Assembly (NCBI GenBank): GCA_910584035.1
Contig: CAJTZR010000098.1
Location: 1-7,192 of the forward strand
Direction: 5' to 3'
Source of the DNA: an uncultured Christensenella sp.
GTDB taxonomy: Bacteria; Bacillota; Clostridia; Christensenellales; UBA3700
Length of the DNA stretch: 7,192 bases
The translations under genes and the position numbers were made by a program. This document shows, in pieces, positions 1 through 5,334 of the stretch. The notes under the pieces are model-generated. The model saw nothing but the letters and a program-made list of their open reading frames with translations. It did not search any database and was not told the DNA's origin. Position 1 is the first letter of the stretch. Each line of letters begins with the position of its first letter.

Positions 1-1
1 T

Positions 2-1714
2 TGGAAAATTACTAAAAAGAAATTGACTGTAAGTTGGAAAACTGAAGGAAAGACAGAGGACGGAAAAACTATCTATTTGCCATCATTGGCTTTTGGCAGT
101 GGTATGAATGTTAGCGTAGCATATACGTATTATAAAGATGATTCTTTTACTCAATCAATAACACTTAAGCAAATTTATGACGAATTTGAGTTAACAAAAG
201 TTAAAACCTATTATGTAAAAGCAAAGCTAAATAGTAGCGGTGGTGATTATAATAGCAGTAATAGTGTATTGTTAGAGGGTGGAACTGAAAAAACAGAAGT
301 AACTCGTATTATGCAAACTGGCACATATGCCAATGAGGTAAGTGTAACATTAGATAAGAGTAAAGTTACATTTAATGGTAAAGAGCAAGAGGCAATATTC
401 CAAATTACTGGAACTTCACTGGATAACATAATAATATCTTACTTTAAAGCAGATGGAACGCCTCTGCAAAAGCCACCAACAAATGTAGGCAAATACAAGG
501 TTAAAGTTGAACTTAAAGATACGCTAACAGACTATGTTTTAACTGGCATTGCAGAATTTGATTTTGAGGTACAAAGTTTAAGAATAACAAAGCCACCAAT
601 GCCTAATCAAATTCAATTTTTCCAAATAGACGGCTATGGAATAAATGATATTGTAACATTACCAAGTGATTGGGAAAATTATTTAATAATAAAAGTAATT
701 GATAAAAACAATAATGAGATTTTACCTGAAAATGGGGACTGGGAGTTCTTAAATGTAGGAACTTACAAAATCGAAATATCATTTAAGGATAATACAAATA
801 CAAGCAATGGTTGCGATGCAGACAATGTTATTTGGAGCGATAGCGATAAAGGCACATATTATGTTAATCTTGAAATAAAGCCATTAGTATTAATAGTAGG
901 TGACTGGCAAACAAGTATTGATAATAAAAGGCCTACAATGTCTGGAACAGATACAACTGAACTTGAAAAGTACTTTGATTATATGCTATATGAATTGAAA
1001 GGAGATATAATCATAGGTAACGCACTACCACAAGATAGTATACTAAAAGCTGGTACAAACTATCAAATATCTTTAAAAGTAAAAGATATTTATAAGGGTA
1101 ATGTTTTAGTAGAGTATAAAGGCATTGAGGTAGCAGAAACAGAGCCATTTAAGTTTAAAACGTCAAGCAGTAGTGGAATTGGTGGCGGAGATAATAACGG
1201 CAACAATGGCGGTGGCGGTATAGATGGCAATGGTGGTAGTGATAATTCAAATTTATGGCTTGGTAATTGTGACGGCAAAATACCACTAATTGTTTGGTTA
1301 TTGATTGGTTTAATTGCATTAATGATTTTGCTATTTATAATTATGATAGTTGTTTTTGCAAGCAACAATAAAAACAAAGAAAGATTTGATAGAGTTACAC
1401 CAATAGCTAGCAGTACAAGTGATAACAATTTAATAAACGAATTTTCCGACAGCAATTTTGCAAATGTAAATGGCAAATTAATGAGTGATAAAGATTGGAC
1501 TTTTATTGTGAGGGAGCAAGACATATTGAATATTAAAGCTTTGGAAAATCAAACTGAAAGAGTAATAATGTATGCTTGCAAGGAAAGTGACATTAAAAAG
1601 GCAAAGAAATTCCACAACACAATAGCAGATGTGGGACGTAAAGAGTTGGACAATATTTTAGGCGAAGAAGAAAACTCAAAGCCTAATAAAAAGAAAAATC
1701 GTAAAAAAAGGTAA
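2..1714 (+). CDS. C-terminal part of a large surface protein with Ig/MBG-like repeats, one membrane anchor and a basic cytoplasmic tail (5' end outside the window)
   Basis: The reading frame is open to the left edge, so the true start lies upstream; the TTG at 23 has no ribosome site and is not a credible start. Counting from the codon at 23 there are 563 residues. Residues 1-90 look like the end of one beta-rich domain. Residues about 108-185 have an MBG/Ig-like pattern (VTFNGKEQEA near the start, NVGKYKVKVELKDTLTDY in the middle, FEVQS at the end). A second such unit at about 186-288 carries NVGTYKIEISF, and a less clear one runs to about 380. A Ser/Gly/Asn-rich linker spans about 380-410, a single hydrophobic helix about 420-447, and then about 115 polar residues end in a Lys/Arg run (KKKNRKKR). 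I infer an exposed adhesin-like or structural N-terminal part anchored by the helix, with the tail in the cytoplasm. No LPXTG sorting signal is present. The ligand is unknown. Family assignment is from pattern only. Confidence 0.8.
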   Translation, partial: WKITKKKLTVSWKTEGKTEDGKTIYLPSLAFGSGMNVSVAYTYYKDDSFTQSITLKQIYDEFELTKVKTYYVKAKLNSSGGDYNSSNSVLLEGGTEKTEVTRIMQTGTYANEVSVTLDKSKVTFNGKEQEAIFQITGTSLDNIIISYFKADGTPLQKPPTNVGKYKVKVELKDTLTDYVLTGIAEFDFEVQSLRITKPPMPNQIQFFQIDGYGINDIVTLPSDWENYLIIKVIDKNNNEILPENGDWEFLNVGTYKIEISFKDNTNTSNGCDADNVIWSDSDKGTYYVNLEIKPLVLIVGDWQTSIDNKRPTMSGTDTTELEKYFDYMLYELKGDIIIGNALPQDSILKAGTNYQISLKVKDIYKGNVLVEYKGIEVAETEPFKFKTSSSSGIGGGDNNGNNGGGGIDGNGGSDNSNLWLGNCDGKIPLIVWLLIGLIALMILLFIIMIVVFASNNKNKERFDRVTPIASSTSDNNLINEFSDSNFANVNGKLMSDKDWTFIVREQDILNIKALENQTERVIMYACKESDIKKAKKFHNTIADVGRKELDNILGEEENSKPNKKKNRKKR

Positions 1715-1776
1715 GGCTAATATATCAATAAATTGATATAAGTTAAAAGTGAAATAGTAGCAACCACATATTGTTA

Positions 1777-1811
1777 AACTATTTAAATTTAAATTAAATA
1801 GTTGTGCATTT
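1777..1811 (+). terminator. Weak AT-only hairpin after the surface-protein gene
   Basis: AACTATTTAA (1777-1786) is perfectly complementary to TTAAATAGTT (1794-1803), with a 7-nt loop, and is followed a few bases later by a short T run (GTGCATTTTTA). It lies 62 nt after the stop codon. The stem has only one G-C pair, so on its own it is a poor terminator and could be chance in such AT-rich DNA. Confidence 0.3.
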
Positions 1812-1876
1812 TTATGGGATATTTGGTAATAAACTATCAAAAATCGGTACTAAATTAAAAATGAGATAAAACAAAG

Positions 1877-1906
1877 AACAGCGATTTATAAAAAATCGCT
1901 GTTTTT
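1877..1906 (+). terminator. Strong rho-independent terminator of the surface-protein gene
   Basis: AACAGCGATTT (1877-1887) pairs perfectly with AAATCGCTGTT (1893-1903) around a 5-nt A/T loop, and the stem runs straight into TTTTT (1902-1906). It lies about 160 nt downstream of the surface-protein stop. The minus-strand reading also gives a T-containing trailer (TTCTTTGTTTTA), so it may also stop the leftward zinc-ribbon transcript coming from the right. Confidence 0.82.
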
Positions 1907-1907
1907 G

Positions 1908-2098
1908 ATACAAAATATTTGCAAAAAAGATATGATTAAAATTTTTAAAATAATTACATTTAAATTTGTAAATTTTAATTTTAAATTAAATGTTGTAAGT
2001 TGATTTTTTCATTTAATATATTTTAATTAAAATGATAATAAAGCATTAATAGATTTGCTACATATCATATATTGATACTTTAGGCAAATATTTTGTAT
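1908..2098. repeat. 191-bp AT-rich segment bounded by a perfect 15-bp inverted repeat
   Basis: ATACAAAATATTTGC at 1908-1922 is the exact reverse complement of GCAAATATTTTGTAT at 2084-2098. If the boundary is set one base inside, the segment is flanked by TA on both sides, the target duplication typical of IS630/mariner-type MITEs. No transposase is present and the interior is nearly all A and T. The repeat is long enough to notice, but chance cannot be excluded in DNA of this composition. Confidence 0.35.
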
Positions 2099-2118
2099 GC
2101 AACCAACTCTCAATGCAA

Positions 2119-2271
2119 TTACATCTTAGTGAAAGATGTGTTTGTGCATTTTGGGCATGGTGGGCATTTATCGTTTTGATTTAAGTGAATATCTGTACCG
2201 CAGTTAGTGCAAGAATAACAGCCTTTACCGGGTTTTTCACCTGTACGACAAGTACATTTTGATGATGCCAT
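2119..2271 (-). CDS. Small eight-cysteine zinc-ribbon protein, 50 residues
   Basis: On the minus strand an ATG at 2271-2269 opens a 50-residue frame ending in TAA at 2121-2119. An excellent Shine-Dalgarno AGGAGG (2284-2279) lies 7 nt before the ATG, which makes this a real gene despite its size. The protein begins MASSKCTC, continues through a GEKPGKG turn, and has two CxxC knuckles, C21-x2-C24 followed by Gly, and C39-x2-C42 inside CPPCPKC, as expected for a four-Cys zinc ribbon. Four more Cys (6, 8, 18, 36) could bind a second metal or form disulfides. The pattern of PG, then YxCxxCG, a polar stretch and PPCPxC recalls short zinc-ribbon proteins of unknown role in Firmicutes. The spacing between knuckles (14 residues) is too short for rubredoxin. 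It is convergent with the surface-protein gene and divergent from the regulator operon. Function unknown; metal binding is inferred. Confidence 0.85.
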   Translation of the reverse strand: MASSKCTCRTGEKPGKGCYSCTNCGTDIHLNQNDKCPPCPKCTNTSFTKM

Positions 2272-2278
2272 TGTGCTA

Positions 2279-2284
2279 CCTCCT
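2279..2284 (-). promoter_or_regulatory. Consensus ribosome binding site of the zinc-ribbon gene
   Basis: AGGAGG on the minus strand, 7 nt upstream of the ATG. It is the best Shine-Dalgarno match in the window and is the main evidence that the very short frame is translated. Confidence 0.85.
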
Positions 2285-2293
2285 AGAGTTTGA

Positions 2294-2361
2294 TTGTAGC
2301 AATTAAGGTTAATAATTTTAAAAATAATTGTTTAAGTTTTTATTGTAAACCTTTGCTACAA
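2294..2361 (-). repeat. Interrupted inverted repeat upstream of the zinc-ribbon gene
   Basis: TTGTAGCAA (2294-2302) is the exact reverse complement of TTGCTACAA (2353-2361). After a 3-nt bulge (TTA) the pairing resumes as AGGTT (2306-2310) with AACCT (2348-2352), giving 14 paired positions around a 37-nt AT loop. In the leftward transcript the hairpin would end 9 nt before the AGGAGG, if transcription starts upstream of it. It could be a leader hairpin or a split operator around the promoter. Confidence 0.45.
2321..2349 (-). promoter_or_regulatory. Possible sigma-A promoter of the zinc-ribbon gene
   Basis: On the minus strand, TTTACA (2349-2344), a 17-nt spacer and TATTTT (2326-2321) fit a sigma-A promoter with about 40 nt of leader. 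The -10 is weak and AT-rich DNA yields such matches easily; other TATAAT-like strings occur further upstream without a good -35. Confidence 0.3.
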
Positions 2362-2409
2362 CATTATTATAAGCAATTTAAAAATGATTATACATTTTAA
2401 AAAAATTTA

Positions 2410-2438
2410 TTGACACTTTAGCATAAATAGTGTATAAT
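2410..2438 (+). promoter_or_regulatory. Consensus sigma-A promoter of the regulator-aminotransferase operon
   Basis: Perfect TTGACA (2410-2415), 17-nt spacer, perfect TATAAT (2433-2438), preceded by an A/T-rich tract that could act as an UP element. The expected transcription start near 2445 leaves a leader of about 55 nt before the ATG at 2501. A promoter this close to consensus should be strong unless repressed, which suits an autoregulated Lrp/AsnC-type gene. I see no convincing operator dyad. Confidence 0.85.
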
Positions 2439-2488
2439 TTTAATAACCTATTTTAAGTTTTATATAAACTAAAATGGAATATATCTAT

Positions 2489-2494
2489 AAGGAG
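2489..2494 (+). promoter_or_regulatory. Ribosome binding site that fixes the regulator start at 2501
   Basis: AAGGAG lies 6 nt before the ATG at 2501. The in-frame ATG at 2474 has no ribosome site, and the Shine-Dalgarno itself would be coding if that start were used, so 2501 is preferred. Confidence 0.8.
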
Positions 2495-2500
2495 TATATT

Positions 2501-2989
2501 ATGGACAAAATTACAAAAAAAGTTATTGAACTTTTAAAAGAAGACGCTAGGTATACCGCCGCCCAAATAGCCAATATGGTTGGCTCAGACGAAAAAACTA
2601 TTGCGAAAGTAGTCGCGGAGTTGGAAGATAGTGGCGTTATTGTTAAATATACTACCATTATTAATAACGAAAAAGCGGGTGACGAATACGTTGACGCGTT
2701 GATAGAGGTTAAAGTTAACCCTCAAAATAGGTCAGGATATGAGGCAATAGCTACAGAGATTGCAAAGTATGATATGGTAAAAAATTTATATCTTATGAGT
2801 GGTACTTTTGATTTGGCACTTACTATTGAGGGCAAAAGTATTAAGGATATAGCTTTGTTTGTGTCAGAGGAATTATCTGCAATAGACAGCGTGGTTAGCG
2901 TAGCAACTCATTTTATAATGAAGGAATATAAATCTAGCGGTGTTTCTTTTGGCGAAAGTGTTAGTGATAAAAGAGAGATAGTACGATGA
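2501..2989 (+). CDS. Lrp/AsnC-family transcriptional regulator
   Basis: The product is 162 residues, the usual size for this family. Residues about 4-48 form the N-terminal winged helix-turn-helix (AAQIANMVGSDEKTIAKVVAELEDSGVI), and residues about 62-144 form the alpha/beta ligand-binding and oligomerisation (RAM) domain, including the typical turn LMSGTFDLALTIEG at 98-111. Family members bind DNA as dimers to octamers or larger assemblies and usually respond to an amino acid; which one cannot be read from sequence. The start is set by AAGGAG at 2489. The stop overlaps the aminotransferase ATG in an ATGA, so the two are translationally coupled, and this pairing suggests that the regulator controls its own operon in response to a substrate or product of the aminotransferase (inference). 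The short Ser/Glu-rich C-terminal extension after about 145 is unremarkable. Confidence 0.9.
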   Translation: MDKITKKVIELLKEDARYTAAQIANMVGSDEKTIAKVVAELEDSGVIVKYTTIINNEKAGDEYVDALIEVKVNPQNRSGYEAIATEIAKYDMVKNLYLMSGTFDLALTIEGKSIKDIALFVSEELSAIDSVVSVATHFIMKEYKSSGVSFGESVSDKREIVR

Positions 2990-4170
2990 ATTACGATAAA
3001 TATATAAGTGAAATTACAAAAAATATAAAGCCGTCTGGTATTAGGAAATTTTTTGATGTGGCAAACTCAATGAAAGATGCAATATCTTTAGGTGTAGGCG
3101 AACCCGATTTTGTAACGCCTTGGTCTGTTAGAGATGCCGCAATTTTAAGCATAAAACGTGGTTACACTCAATATACCTCAAATGCAGGTATGTTGGAGCT
3201 TAGGGAGGCAATTGCAAAATATCTAAATTTGCGTTACAACCTTACATATGACCCTAATGACGAAATTTTAGTCACAGTCGGTGCAAGCGAGGGTATTGAT
3301 TTAGCATTAAGAGCTTTATTGAATGCGGGTGACGAGGTGCTTATTCCAGACCCGTCTTATGTGTCTTATTCACCTTGCGTTTCTTTATGTGGTGGCGTTC
3401 CTGTTCCAGTAAATTGCGTGGTTGAAAATGACTTTAAGGTTACACCAAAAGATTTAATGGATAAAATTACAAGCAAAACAAAAGTTTTGATTATGCCTTA
3501 TCCTAATAATCCTACTGGTGCTATTATGGAAAAATCTCACTTGGTTGAGATTGCAAAACTTTGTATTGAAAAAGATATTATTGTTATATCTGACGAAATA
3601 TATTCCGAACTAACTTATGACGAGGAACATACCTCAATTGCCTCTTTGCAAGGTATGAGGGAAAGGACTATTGTTATAAACGGATTTTCCAAAGCATTTG
3701 CAATGACTGGTTGGCGTCTAGGTTATGTCGCTTGTCCGCGTGAATTGTTGGAACAAATGTACAAAATTCACCAATATGGTATAATGTGTGCACCTACAGC
3801 TAGCCAATATGCAGGACTTAAAGCATTGAATGATGCTTTTGAGGATAACTTTGCAAGCGTTAGGGAAATGCACGAGGAATATGATAAACGCCGTAGGTTT
3901 TTAGTTAGGGAACTTAACAATATGGGGCTTGAATGTTTTGAGCCAAAAGGTGCGTTTTACGTGTTTCCAAAAGTCAGCAGTACTGGTATGAATGGCGAGC
4001 AGTTTGCAAATGACTTACTATTTACTAAAAAAGTAGCAGTAGTTCCTGGTAATGCTTTTGGTCAAAATGGTAATGACTTTGTACGAATTAGCTACGCTTA
4101 TAGTATGGAAAAGTTAAAGAAAGCTATTAAAAGAATTGCAGAATATTTAGAGGAACGCAAAAATAGTTAG
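2986..4170 (+). CDS. Class I/II pyridoxal-phosphate aminotransferase (aspartate/aromatic type)
   Basis: At 394 residues this is a full-length fold-type I aminotransferase. Visible landmarks are GVGEPDF (36-42), a Y-T-x-x-x-G substrate-end motif (YTSNAG, 63-68), NNPTG with Asn175, Asp203 and Tyr206 in SDEIYSEL, the Schiff-base Lys236 in NGFSKAFAMTGWRLG, the phosphate-binding Arg244, and Arg367 in FVRISY for the substrate alpha-carboxylate. It transfers an amino group between an amino acid and a 2-oxo acid in the cytoplasm. The exact substrate (aspartate, aromatic, alanine or branched-chain) is not certain from these motifs, so no symbol is given. The start ATG overlaps the regulator stop (ATGA) with only a weak GA-rich site (AGAGAG) ahead, so translation probably depends on coupling. 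The N-terminal SGIRKFF segment fits this subfamily and supports the start. It is the last gene of the operon. Confidence 0.93.
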   Translation: MNYDKYISEITKNIKPSGIRKFFDVANSMKDAISLGVGEPDFVTPWSVRDAAILSIKRGYTQYTSNAGMLELREAIAKYLNLRYNLTYDPNDEILVTVGASEGIDLALRALLNAGDEVLIPDPSYVSYSPCVSLCGGVPVPVNCVVENDFKVTPKDLMDKITSKTKVLIMPYPNNPTGAIMEKSHLVEIAKLCIEKDIIVISDEIYSELTYDEEHTSIASLQGMRERTIVINGFSKAFAMTGWRLGYVACPRELLEQMYKIHQYGIMCAPTASQYAGLKALNDAFEDNFASVREMHEEYDKRRRFLVRELNNMGLECFEPKGAFYVFPKVSSTGMNGEQFANDLLFTKKVAVVPGNAFGQNGNDFVRISYAYSMEKLKKAIKRIAEYLEERKNS

Positions 4171-4697
4171 TATCTATTTGAGTTGTTTTTGTAAATATTA
4201 AATTATTTTTGTGATGTTAAATTGATTTTAATTGTATTTGTAATTAATGCAAATTAAATTACTTTTGTAAATATTTATTTAATTTGAATTTTTGCAGAGA
4301 ATACCAAAACAAAAAGCGTAAGACTAAATAAGATATCGGCATAAATCAAATAAAAAAAATCTTAATGCAATTATAAAAAGAATATTAAAAACAAAAATCT
4401 GTTATGAAAATACTAAAAAGAATGACAAGTTTTAATGCGATTCTTAACAAAAAACTATTGTTTGAACAAAGGTAAAATATGTAAAAAAATTTAAAACTCT
4501 GTAAAAATAATAGTAAAAAAGCAACAATAAATCAAATAACAATATAAATACTAAAAACAATAACTACAAAGTGCTAGGTTGCCCTAGCACTTTGTAGTTA
4601 TTTAACATTATAAAATCCTCTTGTTGCGAGAAGTTTTATGGACAAATTGATCACACCTAACTAATTACTTTCGCAAAACAAAGTAGGTTAGTAATTT
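4171..4697. other. 527-nt non-coding gap between convergent aminotransferase and spoVG genes
   Basis: No credible gene is visible. From 4171 to about 4295 the plus strand is T-rich and C-poor; from about 4300 to 4558 it is A-rich, i.e. T-rich on the minus strand. Each flanking gene therefore has a long U-rich trailer in its own sense. A 13-nt direct repeat, TTTTGTAAATATT, occurs at 4187 and 4263. The right part holds the perfect hairpin 4559-4602 and a weaker hairpin at 4660-4692. Confidence 0.7.
4559..4602 (-). terminator. Perfect 20-bp hairpin, terminator of spoVG and probably bidirectional
   Basis: The arm 4559-4578 (AATAACTACA then AAGTGCTAGG) is perfectly complementary to 4583-4602 around a 4-nt loop, TTGC. 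Read leftward, the stem is followed by G then TTTTT (4557-4553), a good U tract for the spoVG transcript, whose stop is about 95 nt away. Read rightward the tail is only UUAUUUAAC, but the stem is strong enough to help stop the aminotransferase transcript too. Confidence 0.85.
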
Positions 4698-4699
4698 TT
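4660..4699 (+). terminator. Possible second, rightward terminator overlapping the spoVG 3' end
   Basis: ACTAA-T-TACTTT (4660-4671) pairs with AAAGTA-GG-TTAGT (4680-4692) with a small internal loop, followed by AATTTTTA (4693-4700). It has a U tract only in the rightward direction, so it would protect spoVG from antisense read-through from the aminotransferase. The stem is imperfect. Confidence 0.35.
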
Positions 4700-4970
4700 A
4701 CTCCGCATCTTTTTCAGCTTGAACTTTAAAATATTCTTTAAGTATTAATTCCGATACCATATTACGTGTTTCGCTATTTATTGGATGTGCAATATCTTTA
4801 AAACCGCCATCTGGTGTTTTACGGCTTGGCATTGCAACAAAATATTCTTTATTGTTTGAAATAATTTTAATATCGTGTATAGCAAAGCAATCGTCTATAA
4901 TAATTGAAGCTAAAGCTTTAAGCTTGCTTTCCTTATTAACCAACCTTATTCTAATCTCGCTAATTTTCAT
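4698..4970 (-). CDS. spoVG: SpoVG, nucleic-acid-binding regulatory protein
   Basis: The 90-residue product matches SpoVG along its whole length (about 84-97 in relatives). Landmarks are the N-terminal strand MKISEIRIRLV, a helix and strand through ASIIIDDCFAIHDIKII, and the signature FVAMPSRKTPDGGFKDIAHP (44-63) followed by INSETRNMV. Homologues bind DNA or RNA site-specifically and affect septation and sporulation in Bacillus and virulence and capsule genes in Staphylococcus; the gene also occurs in non-sporulating species, so it does not prove sporulation here. The start at 4970 is chosen because it gives the family N-terminus and follows AAGGGGG; an in-frame ATG at 5012 would lie upstream of the likely transcription start. 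It is a single gene with its own promoter and terminator, divergent from murC. No purR or glmU adjoins it. Confidence 0.95.
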   Translation of the reverse strand: MKISEIRIRLVNKESKLKALASIIIDDCFAIHDIKIISNNKEYFVAMPSRKTPDGGFKDIAHPINSETRNMVSELILKEYFKVQAEKDAE

Positions 4971-4981
4971 AGTATTTTCAA

Positions 4982-4988
4982 CCCCCTT
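4982..4988 (-). promoter_or_regulatory. Ribosome binding site of spoVG
   Basis: AAGGGGG on the minus strand, with 11 nt between the last G and the ATG at 4970. The spacing is somewhat long, and the site is G-rich where the consensus is GGAGG, but it is the only G-rich purine run in the leader and it excludes the upstream ATG at 5012. Confidence 0.65.
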
Positions 4989-5003
4989 ACGTTGCTTACA
5001 CAT

Positions 5004-5032
5004 ATTATACACTATTTATAAAAATTTTTCAA
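5004..5032 (-). promoter_or_regulatory. Sigma-A promoter of spoVG
   Basis: On the minus strand, TTGAAA (5032-5027), a 17-nt spacer and a perfect TATAAT (5009-5004). The expected start near 4997 gives a leader of about 27 nt. In Bacillus subtilis spoVG is driven by sigma-H; no AGGA...GAAT type pair is visible here, so housekeeping expression is likely. The spacer's 3' half and the -10 are identical to those of the regulator promoter at 2423-2438. Confidence 0.85.
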
Positions 5033-5300
5033 TAGTTTACATAATTTTTATTTTAAATAATGAAAATATTTTAAAATAAATAATTTAAAGTAATAAAAAT
5101 CTTAAAATATTATAAATATATGTAATAATAATGTAATTTTTAATTAAAAAATATGTATATTTATGTAAATAAAATTGCAATTTTACCTAGTTTTTGGCTA
5201 ATTTGCATAAAATGCAAACTATTTTTTATGAAAATTAAAGAATAATTTTTTCTGTTTGGGTTGTAATTTGATTTATTTTATTTGCTAAAGTAGTTTTTTG

Positions 5301-5329
5301 TCGACTTTTTAAATATAAGTGCATATAAT
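5301..5329 (+). promoter_or_regulatory. Candidate murC promoter ending 5 nt before the start codon
   Basis: A perfect TATAAT (5324-5329) with TCGACT (5301-5306) 17 nt upstream, a four-of-six match to TTGACA. The predicted transcription start (about 5335-5337) coincides with the murC ATG at 5335, so the mRNA would be leaderless. No other better placed -35/-10 pair stands out upstream, but AT-rich DNA makes exclusion hard. Confidence 0.5.
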
Positions 5330-5334
5330 GTCTT

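Larger units (their letters stand above)
1715..2118. other. Non-coding AT-rich gap between the convergent surface-protein and zinc-ribbon genes
   Basis: No reading frame with a ribosome site is visible on either strand. The gap contains the two hairpins listed separately and, from 1908 to 2098, an almost pure A/T segment bounded by a 15-bp inverted repeat (see the repeat entry). The rest appears featureless. Confidence 0.7.
4971..5334. other. 364-nt divergent intergenic region between spoVG and murC
   Basis: The left end holds the spoVG ribosome site and promoter, and the right end the candidate murC promoter. Between them the DNA is almost only A and T, with a 16-bp palindrome centred between 5177 and 5178 (AAAATTGCAATTTT core) and a small hairpin, TTTGCAT-AAA-ATGCAAA (5202-5218), followed by CTATTTTTT. 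The hairpin could be a weak rightward terminator or an operator, but neither is well supported. No gene is seen. Confidence 0.65.

Noticed and set aside
247..429. 60-codon frame on the minus strand
   Set aside because: Lies inside the surface-protein gene, has Leu/Ser-rich low-complexity content from the complement of Asn/Lys-rich coding sequence, and no ribosome site.
1090..1524. 144-codon minus-strand frame
   Set aside because: Antisense shadow of the Gly-rich linker and membrane helix; Pro/Leu-rich translation is typical of an antisense frame and no start signal is present.
2474..2500. Upstream ATG as start of the Lrp/AsnC regulator
   Set aside because: No Shine-Dalgarno before it, and the AAGGAG that serves the ATG at 2501 would fall inside the coding sequence.
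4187..4275. 13-nt direct repeat TTTTGTAAATATT at 4187 and 4263 as part of an array
   Set aside because: Only two copies with unequal surroundings; too AT-rich to support a repeat array or CRISPR.
4404..4475. 23-residue plus-strand frame starting MKILKRM
   Set aside because: No ribosome site, no promoter, and Lys/Ile/Asn content expected of random A-rich DNA.
4971..5012. N-terminal extension of SpoVG from the ATG at 5012
   Set aside because: It overlaps the -10 box and would lie upstream of the predicted transcription start; family members begin at the MKISEI-like strand.
4852..5079. 75-codon plus-strand hydrophobic frame
   Set aside because: Antisense to spoVG and its promoter; spoVG is certain and no ribosome site precedes this frame.
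5170..5185. 16-bp palindrome with core AAAATTGCAATTTT as an operator
   Set aside because: Perfect AT palindromes of this length are expected about once by chance in 7 kb of this composition, and it is not placed against a recognisable promoter.
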